Source of the DNA: an uncultured archaeon | GTDB lineage: Archaea > Halobacteriota > Methanosarcinia > Methanotrichales > Methanotrichaceae | Assembly: GCA_902385025.1 (NCBI GenBank) | Contig: CABMDX010000316.1 | Coordinates: 1-6,393, forward strand | Length of the DNA stretch: 6,393 nucleotides | Direction of reading: 5' to 3' | Shown here: positions 1 through 6,129 of the stretch, in pieces | Position numbering within the stretch: the stretch's first letter is position 1 | How the letters are laid out: the number at the start of each line of letters is the position of its first letter | Position numbers and translations under genes: made by a program | Notes under the pieces: model-generated | Databases searched by the model: none | What the model was told of the DNA's origin: nothing | What the model saw: only the letters and a program-made list of their open reading frames with translations

Positions 1-3000
1 AATCAACTGTGAGATTTATGGATCCGTTGACCTTGCCCAGGTAATCATATTTTTCCACTTTGCTGTCTGGTTTCTTATAGCTTAAATCCTTATATATGGC
101 CACAATCTCAGGTCCTTTGAACACCCTGCTCTCCGCCCCGTTAACCAGGAACTTGAACTCTGCGGTTCCCAGAAACTCCGTATCAAAGAACGGTTTTATG
201 GTCCAGCTTATCTCGCCCTGTGCCGGATCGTATTGCTGTTTTTGGCCGACTGCCTGCCAGACGTGACCTGGAGCTCTGACGAAGAGCTCTAACCATGGGG
301 CATTTCCTTCACCTAAATTCTCAAAACGGGCTGTATAGTTAAATGCATAAAGCTTGTCGCTCTCCTGCCAGCCCTGCAAGATCCCTCTTCCCGGACTGAC
401 ATTTCCAATCACTTCATTCGCCAATTGCATAGTGGCGCTTGAATCGCTCATGTTATCCTGTCTAACCCGCATGGAATAGGGTATGAAACTATACGCACCA
501 CCGGATAGAGCAGGACTCAAATATGTTACGGATATCTCATAGGTCTTGCCTGCATGGCTGCTATTGAATTGCACATCTTTCTCGAATATGGACCTATTTC
601 CATATATATTTTCAGGCCTGAGCATTTCCTCAAATCCCATATTTGGACCTGACACATTTAGCTTAAGCGTACCGTTTGCATCCGGGAATATAACAGTTGC
701 ATTGAAATGCTGAACCGCCTTTCCATCCGGCACCGGGGGAATGTCTACAATAGGATCGTACCTCAAATTGAGCGTGGGCTCCACTACCATAGGCAGCGAT
801 GCAGGTCCATTGGATTTTGTCTTCTTTATCCCCTCGTCGCTTCTATTTATGAAAGGTCCTGAATACACATCGGATTTGAAGGATTCTTCCCCGAAGCTGG
901 CGACAAAACGGTAGCTTGCATTCTTTTCTTCTGCTTCTATGCATTTGCTCCTGAATGGCGTAGCAGTCAGGTTGACGATCCTTTGGCCTGCCGCCACCTT
1001 TTCCGAAGTCCTCTCTTGCCATTCATGGCTGCAGGGATTAAAGACCTCAAGCCTGACATCCGTATCTACGCTGGAGTTTAGGGGTGCCGAGAATACATAA
1101 GTATCGTTCCATCTGCCACTATTTGGCACCACATTTGCCTGTCCAAAGAGAATAGATATCGCTCGAACAGATATCGTTTGCTCTCCCAGGAAATAGTCCT
1201 TCGCAAGGCTCGGATGGCTGTAGATCAGGCTGATCGTAAAATTCTTTCCTATATCTCTCGCCTCGAAGGGGAGGCTCCAATCATATTGATATCTATCGCT
1301 GCCCAAAGCTATTCCCTGGCTGGAAAGCTCCTGGGTAATGTTATCCGGTCCGGCCAGCGTGAGTGTTGCCGTTCCCCTGCCTGCAAGATATTGCACCACA
1401 GCCTGAACACTGCTCGATGTTCTGCCTTCCAGAGGCACGTAGACCACTGGATCGTAGACTAGCGGTGACGCAAGAGTGGGATCTCTGCTCTGGAAGGAGG
1501 GACCTTCATAGGCCTTCGAGAAGATGTCTCTGCCTGCAAGGTTGGCCTTGAAGCGATACTTTGCTGCTTGCTGCTGCATCTCAGTGCATTCATAGTCAAA
1601 TGGCCTGAGGGTCCAGTTTAGCTTTGACGACTGCGCCAGCGCCTTCTTTGCTCCTTTATCCCTCCATTCGCTGCTGCAGGGATCATATGTCTGCAGATAG
1701 ACGTCCATTGGCACAACGGTGGTATTGATCATCAAGGAATAGGTGTAGCTGTCATTCCACTGGCCGGTTGGCTGGAGTACATCTGCATCCAAGAACCGGA
1801 CGGAAATTTGGGAAACCTGTATGAATCTGTCGTCAAAGGTGTACCTGCCGCCATCCAGTTGCGAATTTGCAAATGACAGGGTGAGGGTGTAGTTCCTGTT
1901 GATGTTTTGATCATCAAAGGTGACATGCCACTTATACTGATATTTATTGCTTCCAAGAGGCGTTCCATCCTGGAGGCTTGCATTAGTCAAATCACCTGAA
2001 GAATCATGAAGCCTGAGACTCATTTTTCCCGGACCCTTGGAGAATGTCACCACGGCAGTTATGTCCTGGTCTGTGCTCTCGCCGGAGCGCACATAAACTG
2101 TAGAGGGATATTGAAGCTCCAGTTTGGGAATCTCTTCCACTACCTTGAAGCGGGTGTTTGAGCTATTGGCCCCGTAATTCCAATTTTCGTTCTTATATTC
2201 GAGCCTTGCCAGGAAGGGAGCATTCACGCTCAATTGCACATCGCTCTTGTTAAACAGGGCCGGGGAATCATCGCTTGTCCATTCATAAAGCAGTCTGTTG
2301 CCCTGAACAGTCGGCTCCGAAGAGCTGTATTTGGCCTCGCCCTTCTGGGGATGGGTTACTATCAGGGTGGCGTTGCTTCCCATGGGGCTGTCTCCTACCA
2401 TCTTTGCTCCAACATCAGTGACGTATGCCTGAATTGTAAAGTTGGTGTAATCAAGTTGTGCTGGAACCTTTAATTTTTCCACACTGGGACTGTAGGGCAA
2501 AAGTGTGATGTTATAGGGCCCGAATGTGATGGGATCGAGCTTGAGGTTGTTATAGACCAAAGTGAAGCTGAAGTTCCCGCCATCTCTGTAAGCAGAAAGA
2601 TCCTGCTCCAGTGTGCAGGAATAGGTGCTCTTTCCAGTAGAGACACAGGGGATCTCGCCCGTCCTCCATTTCATAATCTCCATGGACTCCAGGGGGCCTG
2701 TTATTTCCAGATGGCAGGTCGGGCTAAGGCCATCCATATCCCTGAATCCGGCTTTAATTGAGATTCCCTGGAAGAAATAGGGTGCCTTATTATATTGAGT
2801 TCCGGTCAATGCAGGTTGATGGACGATGGGGCCTTTTATTTTTCCAGTACGCGCAACATTTTGGCCGTCAGCATAAAATAGGAATTCATAACTGGCGTTA
2901 TCGGTGCTGGATATGCCGAATTTGTCCAAGAAATTGTAGGGCCCGAATACGAAAGAGTTCTTGCCCATGCCTCTTCTATCAGGAGAAGGTTCCGAATAAA

Positions 3001-3253
3001 TAAGCTCGTTATTATTATAAATATTAAGCCTTACACTGAATGTGGTTACTGCGACAGCTCCCGATCTGCTGGCAATTTCCTCGCTGAGATACGTATTGGC
3101 TGAATAGGTGAAATCCTCATAGCCGTATTCGGGAGTTACGGCAGCATTTCTTATTTCATAGCCGCTCTGGGCCATGCATCCCGGGACAAGGAATAAAGCG
3201 GAAGTCAGGCTTATAAGTAATATCAGTATGAGATTGTATCTTGCGTTTCTCAT
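1..3253 (-). CDS. Large secreted, repeat-containing cell-surface protein (N-terminal 1084 residues, 3' end cut by window)
   Basis: The reading frame is open from ATG at 3253 to the window edge: 1084 codons plus one base, with no stop. I recognise no named family. Residues 1-29 are a signal peptide: basic n-region (R2, R5), hydrophobic core about 8-23, then VPGCMAQ. The cut may follow MAQ, or C26 may be a lipid-modified cysteine (imperfect lipobox). The rest is rich in Asn, Ser, Thr, Tyr and alternating beta-type sequence, with no further membrane segment. About 29 N-X-S/T sequons are present, suggesting heavy N-glycosylation. Residues ~380-1050 hold three ~220-residue repeat units. The first two each have a Cys pair exactly 30 residues apart (C526/C556, C741/C771), likely disulfides. 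Residues 30-373 look like more diverged related domains, with C180, C203 and C213. I infer an extracellular array of beta-sandwich domains, perhaps an envelope, sheath or adhesion protein. An in-frame ATG at 3271 would add six residues. The gene is closed off from the aminotransferase by 349 bp. Confidence 0.85.
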   Translation of the reverse strand, partial: MRNARYNLILILLISLTSALFLVPGCMAQSGYEIRNAAVTPEYGYEDFTYSANTYLSEEIASRSGAVAVTTFSVRLNIYNNNELIYSEPSPDRRGMGKNSFVFGPYNFLDKFGISSTDNASYEFLFYADGQNVARTGKIKGPIVHQPALTGTQYNKAPYFFQGISIKAGFRDMDGLSPTCHLEITGPLESMEIMKWRTGEIPCVSTGKSTYSCTLEQDLSAYRDGGNFSFTLVYNNLKLDPITFGPYNITLLPYSPSVEKLKVPAQLDYTNFTIQAYVTDVGAKMVGDSPMGSNATLIVTHPQKGEAKYSSSEPTVQGNRLLYEWTSDDSPALFNKSDVQLSVNAPFLARLEYKNENWNYGANSSNTRFKVVEEIPKLELQYPSTVYVRSGESTDQDITAVVTFSKGPGKMSLRLHDSSGDLTNASLQDGTPLGSNKYQYKWHVTFDDQNINRNYTLTLSFANSQLDGGRYTFDDRFIQVSQISVRFLDADVLQPTGQWNDSYTYSLMINTTVVPMDVYLQTYDPCSSEWRDKGAKKALAQSSKLNWTLRPFDYECTEMQQQAAKYRFKANLAGRDIFSKAYEGPSFQSRDPTLASPLVYDPVVYVPLEGRTSSSVQAVVQYLAGRGTATLTLAGPDNITQELSSQGIALGSDRYQYDWSLPFEARDIGKNFTISLIYSHPSLAKDYFLGEQTISVRAISILFGQANVVPNSGRWNDTYVFSAPLNSSVDTDVRLEVFNPCSHEWQERTSEKVAAGQRIVNLTATPFRSKCIEAEEKNASYRFVASFGEESFKSDVYSGPFINRSDEGIKKTKSNGPASLPMVVEPTLNLRYDPIVDIPPVPDGKAVQHFNATVIFPDANGTLKLNVSGPNMGFEEMLRPENIYGNRSIFEKDVQFNSSHAGKTYEISVTYLSPALSGGAYSFIPYSMRVRQDNMSDSSATMQLANEVIGNVSPGRGILQGWQESDKLYAFNYTARFENLGEGNAPWLELFVRAPGHVWQAVGQKQQYDPAQGEISWTIKPFFDTEFLGTAEFKFLVNGAESRVFKGPEIVAIYKDLSYKKPDSKVEKYDYLGKVNGSINLTVD
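104..769 (-). repeat. Surface protein repeat unit III, diverged and lacking the Cys pair (residues ~829-1050)
   Basis: This is the third, most diverged copy, starting about 232 residues after unit II. LRYDPIVDI corresponds to the opening, TYEISVTYLSPAL (904-916) to the NFTISLIYSHPSL strand, and WLELFVRAPGHVW (987-999) to the DVRLEVFNPCSHEW segment. SWTIKPFF (1016-1023) matches NWTLRPFD in unit I, and VFKGP (1044-1048) matches the closing motif. Both cysteines are absent (Ala-Pro-Gly replaces the Asp/Asn-Pro-Cys). A linker of about 25 residues precedes the unit. Confidence 0.6.
842..1462 (-). repeat. Surface protein repeat unit II (residues ~598-804)
   Basis: This unit is collinear with unit I at a period of about 218 residues. 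LVYDPVVYV matches the opening, LGSDRYQYDW (650-659) matches LGSNKYQYKW, and NFTISLIY (671-678) matches NYTLTLSF. VVPNSGRWNDTYVF (708-721), DVRLEVFNPCSHEW (732-745), the second Cys at 771 and the closing VYSGP (796-800) follow in the same order. The Cys-Cys spacing is again exactly 30. At the DNA level the two units are well diverged, so this is an old duplication under protein-level constraint. Confidence 0.7.
1475..2122 (-). repeat. Surface protein repeat unit I (residues ~378-593)
   Basis: This is the first clear copy of the ~220-residue unit. It opens with LQYPSTVYV, then LGSNKYQYKW (433-442) and NYTLTLSF (454-461). It continues with VLQPTGQWNDSYTY (492-505), DVYLQTYDPCSSEW (517-530) and the second Cys at 556, and ends in AYEGP (581-585). 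It appears to consist of two beta-rich subdomains: an A part with the YQY-W motif and a B part with the WND-Y motif and the Cys pair. The structural reading is inferred from the sequence pattern. Confidence 0.7.
3177..3253 (-). other. Signal peptide region of the surface protein
   Basis: This stretch encodes residues 1 to about 26. It has a short basic n-region, a hydrophobic core of Leu/Ile/Ala residues (roughly 8-23) and a polar cleavage region. The cysteine at residue 26 follows V-P-G. That resembles a lipobox, but Pro at -2 is unusual. Cleavage after the Ala of MAQ is the other option. Either way the protein is exported, most likely through Sec. Confidence 0.7.
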
Positions 3254-3361
3254 ACCTTTATACAGTGACATGAATGGATCTGACTCATTTATTGGTAATT
3301 CTGCTTTAAATCTGCCCAACTCACTCGACCCCCGCGAAATCAATACCTTTCCGCGTTACTA

Positions 3362-3371
3362 CTTATAAAGG
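3362..3371 (-). promoter_or_regulatory. Candidate TATA box of the surface-protein gene
   Basis: Read on the minus strand this is CCTTTATAAG, close to the archaeal TATA consensus. With the usual ~25 bp spacing, transcription would start near 3340, leaving a leader of about 85 nt. A second, weaker box (ATTTAAAG, around 3304-3311) would give a start near 3281 and a leader of about 28 nt. The ATG at 3253 is directly preceded by AAAGGT, which is too close to be a normal ribosome binding site. Confidence 0.35.
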
Positions 3372-3576
3372 CTTTTTGGCTTACTCGATCAGCAACTTTC
3401 TCCAGAAGCATCATTCCTTTTGAATCATCCGCCTGGCAATGAGCTATCCGAAAGATCAATCAAGCATTTATTTTATACATTTATGTGATCTTGATTCCAT
3501 CCGAATAACGAGAATTTTCAACCATTGTTCAGCAACTAGAAGTGACGGCTTTTATGCGCGCAAATATGATTACTGA

Positions 3577-3599
3577 TTTAAATATAAAAATTAAAAATA
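3577..3599 (-). terminator. T-rich terminator after the aminotransferase gene
   Basis: On the minus strand, three bases after the TAA stop, the sequence becomes strongly T-rich with runs of five T (TTTTTAATTTTT and then TATTTAAA). Archaeal RNA polymerase stops at such oligo-T tracts without needing a hairpin. The position directly after the stop codon supports the assignment. Confidence 0.55.
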
Positions 3600-3602
3600 G
3601 GT

Positions 3603-4748
3603 TTAGAATCCCAGTACCCGACTGGCTGCCTCGACGCCTGCACCCTTTTCCAGAAGGCGGCCCTCCCTGGCCAGCACCAGCTCCAGGGTCTGAATGGTTC
3701 GCAGAATGTCGCCCGTAGAGCAGACGCCCATGGTGCCGATTCTGAAGATCTTGCCCTTGAGCTTTTCCTGGCCGCCGGAGACTACCACGCCCTGCTTTTT
3801 CATGCCGCCCCGCAGCTTGTCATCCGTAATGCCTTCCGGCATCTTCATCGCAGTGACCGTATTGGAGTAGTGAGAGAGAGAATCGACCCTGGGGAAGAGC
3901 TCGATCCCCAGAGCTTTGGCTGCGGAGCGGACCGCATCTGCCTGCTTTGCGGTTCTTGCCCGCCTGGCGGCGAAACCCTCATCGGCTGCCATGTGCAGGG
4001 CCTCCTGCAGAGCGAAGAAAAGAGGAACCGCAGGAGTGTAAGGAGTCTGTGCCGGGCTCTTCCTGGCGCTCTTGAGATGGGCCTTCAGATCTGCATAGTA
4101 GCTGGCGCTCAGGGCATTGAAACGCTCTTCAGCTCTTGGCGAGACCGAGACCACTGCCAGGCCAGGAGGCACAGCCAGCGCTTTTTGTGAGCCCGTGATG
4201 GCGATGTCGACGTTCCAGTCATCGGTGAGAAACTCATTGCCGCCAATAGAGGATATGCCATCTACAATGAATATGGCATCGTGCTTTCTGGCAAGCTTTC
4301 CTACTTCTCTGGCAGGATTGGTCAGGCCTACCGAGGTCTCATTGTGAACCATGGCAACGGCCCTGGCGCCTTCTTCCAGCGCGGCCTCGATCTTTTCCAA
4401 CTGGAAGGGAGTGCCCCACTCGAAATTCACAGGAATTGCCTTGCCGTATCTCTCTCCAATCTCAGTAAATCGCTCGCCGAACTTGCCGTTGGAGATGGTT
4501 ACGATCTTGTCTTCGTGGCCGATTATGCTGCCGACTGCTGCATCCATGCCCACTGTGCCGCTGCCGGTCATGATCACAACATCGTTCTTGGTCTCAAAGA
4601 ACTGCTTCAGGAGCCCTGCGCAGTCGCTGTAAATGGCCCCGAACTCGCCGCTTCTGTGGCTGATCATGGGCCTGGACATGGCACGCAAAACGCGAGGTGC
4701 GACCTTGACCGGCCCTGGGATCATGAGCAATGTATCCTCTATATCCAT
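3603..4748 (-). CDS. PLP-dependent class V aminotransferase (alanine/serine-glyoxylate aminotransferase-like family)
   Basis: This is a complete 381-residue fold-type I PLP enzyme, the usual length for the alanine-glyoxylate / serine-glyoxylate / aspartate class V family. It should be cytosolic and transfer amino groups between an amino acid and a 2-oxoacid. Visible landmarks are PGP at 11-13, SHRSGEF at 30-36, the phosphate-binding GSGT at 62-65, HNETSVG at 135-141, and IVDGISSIG at 161-169 with D163 facing the PLP ring nitrogen. The Schiff-base lysine is K189 in GSQKALAVPPG. R336 in FRIGTMG is the likely substrate-carboxylate arginine. Archaeal members include broad-specificity enzymes implicated in aspartate and phosphoserine transamination (for example the Methanocaldococcus MJ0959 type), so the annotation 'alanine-glyoxylate' may be misleading here. 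It lies 40 bp downstream of rnhB and probably has its own promoter as well. The start is supported by a weak GAAGGGA ribosome site and by the PGP motif at the expected distance. Confidence 0.93.
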   Translation of the reverse strand: MDIEDTLLMIPGPVKVAPRVLRAMSRPMISHRSGEFGAIYSDCAGLLKQFFETKNDVVIMTGSGTVGMDAAVGSIIGHEDKIVTISNGKFGERFTEIGERYGKAIPVNFEWGTPFQLEKIEAALEEGARAVAMVHNETSVGLTNPAREVGKLARKHDAIFIVDGISSIGGNEFLTDDWNVDIAITGSQKALAVPPGLAVVSVSPRAEERFNALSASYYADLKAHLKSARKSPAQTPYTPAVPLFFALQEALHMAADEGFAARRARTAKQADAVRSAAKALGIELFPRVDSLSHYSNTVTAMKMPEGITDDKLRGGMKKQGVVVSGGQEKLKGKIFRIGTMGVCSTGDILRTIQTLELVLAREGRLLEKGAGVEAASRVLGF

Positions 4749-4753
4749 GAGAT

Positions 4754-4760
4754 TCCCTTC
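4754..4760 (-). promoter_or_regulatory. Weak ribosome binding site of the aminotransferase gene
   Basis: The minus strand reads GAAGGGA with five to six bases before the ATG at 4748. It is only a partial match to the archaeal anti-16S sequence. It is still the best such site in the operon and supports this start codon. Confidence 0.4.
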
Positions 4761-4787
4761 TTCTTTGGGCCTCTTAGTTTCAGGCAG

Positions 4788-4798
4788 CCTATATAAAA
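4788..4798 (-). promoter_or_regulatory. TATA box of the aminotransferase gene, overlapping the end of rnhB
   Basis: The minus strand reads TTTTATATAGG, containing a perfect archaeal TTTATATA box. Its centre lies about 45 bases before the aminotransferase ATG, so a start of transcription near 4768 would give a leader of about 20 nt that includes the weak ribosome site. The box overlaps the last two codons and the TAG stop of rnhB. The aminotransferase can therefore be transcribed independently of rnhB, although read-through from rnhB stays possible. Confidence 0.55.
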
Positions 4799-5427
4799 CT
4801 AGCTTTTATACGCTGAGCAGTCGCCCAGCTATGTCTGGCGCAGGCGGGAAGCTCCTTCTTCTCCGCTGCCCAGTTGCTCAAAAAGGCGATGGTATCCTGA
4901 TCATGCGGATAGCCGCTACCGATCTTGCACTCCAATTGAGCCTCCAGCTCCCTCATGGATGCATCCCGGCGGACTTTGGCGAGGATGGAGGCTGCAGAAA
5001 CGACAAGGTGACGCTCGTCTGCTTTGTGCTCTGCAATCAGATCCATGGCAGTCTTGCTCTCGCTTTTGACCCGCTCTCTGAACCTGGAGGCATCCACATC
5101 AGCGGCATCGAGAACTGCCCTGTCGGCATGCAGCCTTCTCACAACCTCTGCAAAGCTTCTGACCATGATTTCGTTCATGGTCATGACGACTCGCAGCTCA
5201 TCGATCATCTGCGGCTTGACTTCGAGGATGAAGATGTCATCTGCAATTTCCCGGATTTTCCTCGCCAGGACCTCCCTTTTTGCAGGAGCAAGCTGCTTGG
5301 AATCTTTGACCCCGAAGCCTGCCAGGTCGAAGAGCTTCTCTTCTTCGATCACAAGCCCTGCCACGAACATGGAGCCAATTACCGGGCCCTTGCCGGCCTC
5401 GTCTGCACCCAGCAGCAACATAAGCAT
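4789..5427 (-). CDS. rnhB: Ribonuclease HII
   Basis: This is a complete 212-residue type 2 RNase H, which nicks the RNA strand of RNA-DNA hybrids and starts removal of single ribonucleotides left in DNA. The N-terminal GADEAGKGPVIG carries D9 and E10 and the GKG motif (12-14) that senses the ribonucleotide 2'-OH. D107 in VLDAADVD and D155 in SAASILAKVRRD complete the DEDD metal-binding set. KDSKQL at 41-46 and GSGYPHD at 170-176 are further family signatures, and the length is typical of archaeal RNase HII. The frame has a TAG directly before the ATG at 5427, so the protein cannot begin further upstream. M3 (ATG at 5421) is an equally plausible start, because many archaeal homologues have only about five residues before DEAG. 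No clear ribosome binding site is seen for either. It is followed after 40 bp by the aminotransferase in the same direction and is divergent from the tRNA gene. Confidence 0.96.
   Translation of the reverse strand: MLMLLLGADEAGKGPVIGSMFVAGLVIEEEKLFDLAGFGVKDSKQLAPAKREVLARKIREIADDIFILEVKPQMIDELRVVMTMNEIMVRSFAEVVRRLHADRAVLDAADVDASRFRERVKSESKTAMDLIAEHKADERHLVVSAASILAKVRRDASMRELEAQLECKIGSGYPHDQDTIAFLSNWAAEKKELPACARHSWATAQRIKASFI
4792..4810. repeat. Perfect inverted repeat at the 3' end of rnhB
   Basis: The arms TATAAAA (4792-4798) and TTTTATA (4804-4810) are perfect reverse complements around a 5-base spacer, CTAGC. The element encodes the last residues of RNase HII and overlaps the TATA box of the aminotransferase gene. 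It could be a protein-binding dyad or simply an AT-rich coincidence. Confidence 0.5.
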
Positions 5428-5748
5428 CTATTGGGCGATCAGATACATTAAGCAACCGAGTGTGACTTCGTGGTGGAACTGGTCAAACAGATCGGGCAGG
5501 CAGGCAGCCTCCAGAGAATATGGCCAAATATGCACAGCATGGGGCTGATGTGAGCAAAATGACGCAAAGTGATAATGCGGCAGGTATGAGTTTCCCGTAA
5601 CTGTGCGGATAAGGGCCAATTTGCACGGCAAATTTACGAAAGGGATTTCGATAATTTTCTGGCAGGGCAATCATTTCAGGTTAAGAATTAGGATTTTGTA
5701 CGCAAGCCTTATAAGCTATGATAAAGTGAAGGTGTATATCCCAAGTGC
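5428..5748. other. Divergent intergenic region between rnhB and the initiator tRNA
   Basis: No supported gene lies here. Two overlapping minus-strand frames of 63 and 80 codons have no recognisable family and an odd, His/Cys-rich composition. I found no convincing TATA box for rnhB; the best is a poor TTAATGTA around 5445. The tRNA promoter lies at the right end. A short GGCAGGCAGGCAG run near 5495 has no evident function. Confidence 0.55.
5708..5715 (+). promoter_or_regulatory. TATA box of the initiator tRNA gene
   Basis: CTTATAAG lies with its centre about 37 bases before the first tRNA base, the usual place for an archaeal box A. Transcription would begin near 5737, leaving a leader of roughly a dozen bases for RNase P to remove. 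Confidence 0.5.
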
Positions 5749-5823
5749 AGCGGGGTAGGGTAGTCAGGATATCCCGACGGGCTCATAACCCGTAGATCAG
5801 TAGTTCAAATCTACTCCCCGCTA
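5749..5823 (+). tRNA. Initiator tRNA-Met (anticodon CAU)
   Basis: A full cloverleaf can be drawn. The acceptor stem AGCGGGG (5749-5755) pairs perfectly with CCCCGCT (5816-5822), with discriminator A at 5823. The D arm starts at GGG (5758) and closes with CCC (5773-5775). The anticodon stem ACGGG/CCCGT encloses loop CTCATAA with CAT at 5784-5786. The variable loop is AGATC, and the T stem AGTAG/CTACT encloses TTCAAAT. No CCA is encoded and there is no intron. The A1:U72 pair and three consecutive G-C pairs next to the anticodon loop (5779-5781 with 5789-5791) are the known identity marks of archaeal initiator tRNA. It is therefore the start-codon tRNA rather than an elongator or a tRNA-Ile2. 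Confidence 0.95.
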
Positions 5824-5855
5824 TTAATTAAACTTCAAGCCGGAAAGCTATTCTG

Positions 5856-5891
5856 AGCCTGAAAGGCTATTTTGATATTATCTGGTTTTTT
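5856..5891 (+). terminator. Possible terminator downstream of the tRNA
   Basis: A short hairpin, AGCCT / AGGCT with a 3-base loop (5856-5868), is followed by ATTTTG and then by a run of six T (5886-5891). The T-run alone would suffice for archaeal termination. The hairpin may be incidental. Confidence 0.35.
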
Positions 5892-5923
5892 GAGATAAGT
5901 GGTGCTTTATCCAAAATGTTCTC

Positions 5924-5941
5924 TTGCCTGTCGGCAGGCAA
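5924..5941. repeat. Perfect hairpin-forming inverted repeat
   Basis: TTGCCTG (5924-5930) and CAGGCAA (5935-5941) are perfect reverse complements around a TCGG loop. It lies in non-coding DNA 100 bp after the tRNA. It could be an RNA hairpin, a protein-binding dyad or a mobile repeat; the sequence alone does not decide. Confidence 0.55.
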
Positions 5942-5987
5942 AATCATTTCGGCCTGCTCTCCCGGGCATCGGCGCTGCCGCAATCCT

Positions 5988-6100
5988 ATCGCGAAACCTG
6001 CTGCGAGTTATGATTGCAGAGGCTTTGCTCAGGGGAATGGACACATGGGAGCATATTCAGACCACGGCAGGATGTGAAGATCTGCTTTGGCATCGTCCGG
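5988..6100. repeat. Degenerate duplication, copy 1
   Basis: This copy contains, in order, ATCGCGAA (5988), GAGGCTTTGC (6019), GCAGGATGTG (6067) and GCTTTGGCATCGTCCGG (6084). All four recur in the same order in copy 2, the last with three mismatches. The spacing between anchors is shorter here than in copy 2, so the copies differ by insertions or deletions that are not multiples of three throughout. That argues against a coding repeat. Confidence 0.45.
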
Positions 6101-6129
6101 CCCGGCAATTCCTGACGAATCTACTCCGC

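Larger units (their letters stand above)
3254..3602. other. Intergenic region between surface-protein and aminotransferase genes
   Basis: No credible gene lies here; the 64-codon plus-strand frame at 3174-3368 overlaps the signal-peptide region and has no coding character. The stretch is AT-rich. It contains candidate TATA elements for the surface-protein gene on its left side and the T-rich 3' flank of the aminotransferase gene on its right side. An imperfectly spaced inverted repeat, AATCAAG with CTTGATT, lies around 3457-3497. It has a long loop, so its meaning is unclear. Confidence 0.6.

Noticed and set aside
3389..3537. A 9-bp direct repeat TCAGCAACT at 3389-3397 and 3529-3537.
   Set aside because: Too short and isolated to support an element or attachment site; plausible by chance.
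4633..5548. Long plus-strand frames of 272 and 174 codons.
   Set aside because: They lie antisense to the well-supported rnhB and the start of the aminotransferase gene and are products of codon bias on the opposite strand.
5428..5670. An 80-codon minus-strand frame that is in frame with rnhB and separated from it by a single TAG, which would be a pyrrolysine read-through candidate in a methanogen.
   Set aside because: Its product has an odd His/Cys-rich composition and no family resemblance. RNase HII already starts with the normal few residues before DEAG after the TAG, so an 80-residue N-terminal extension is not expected.
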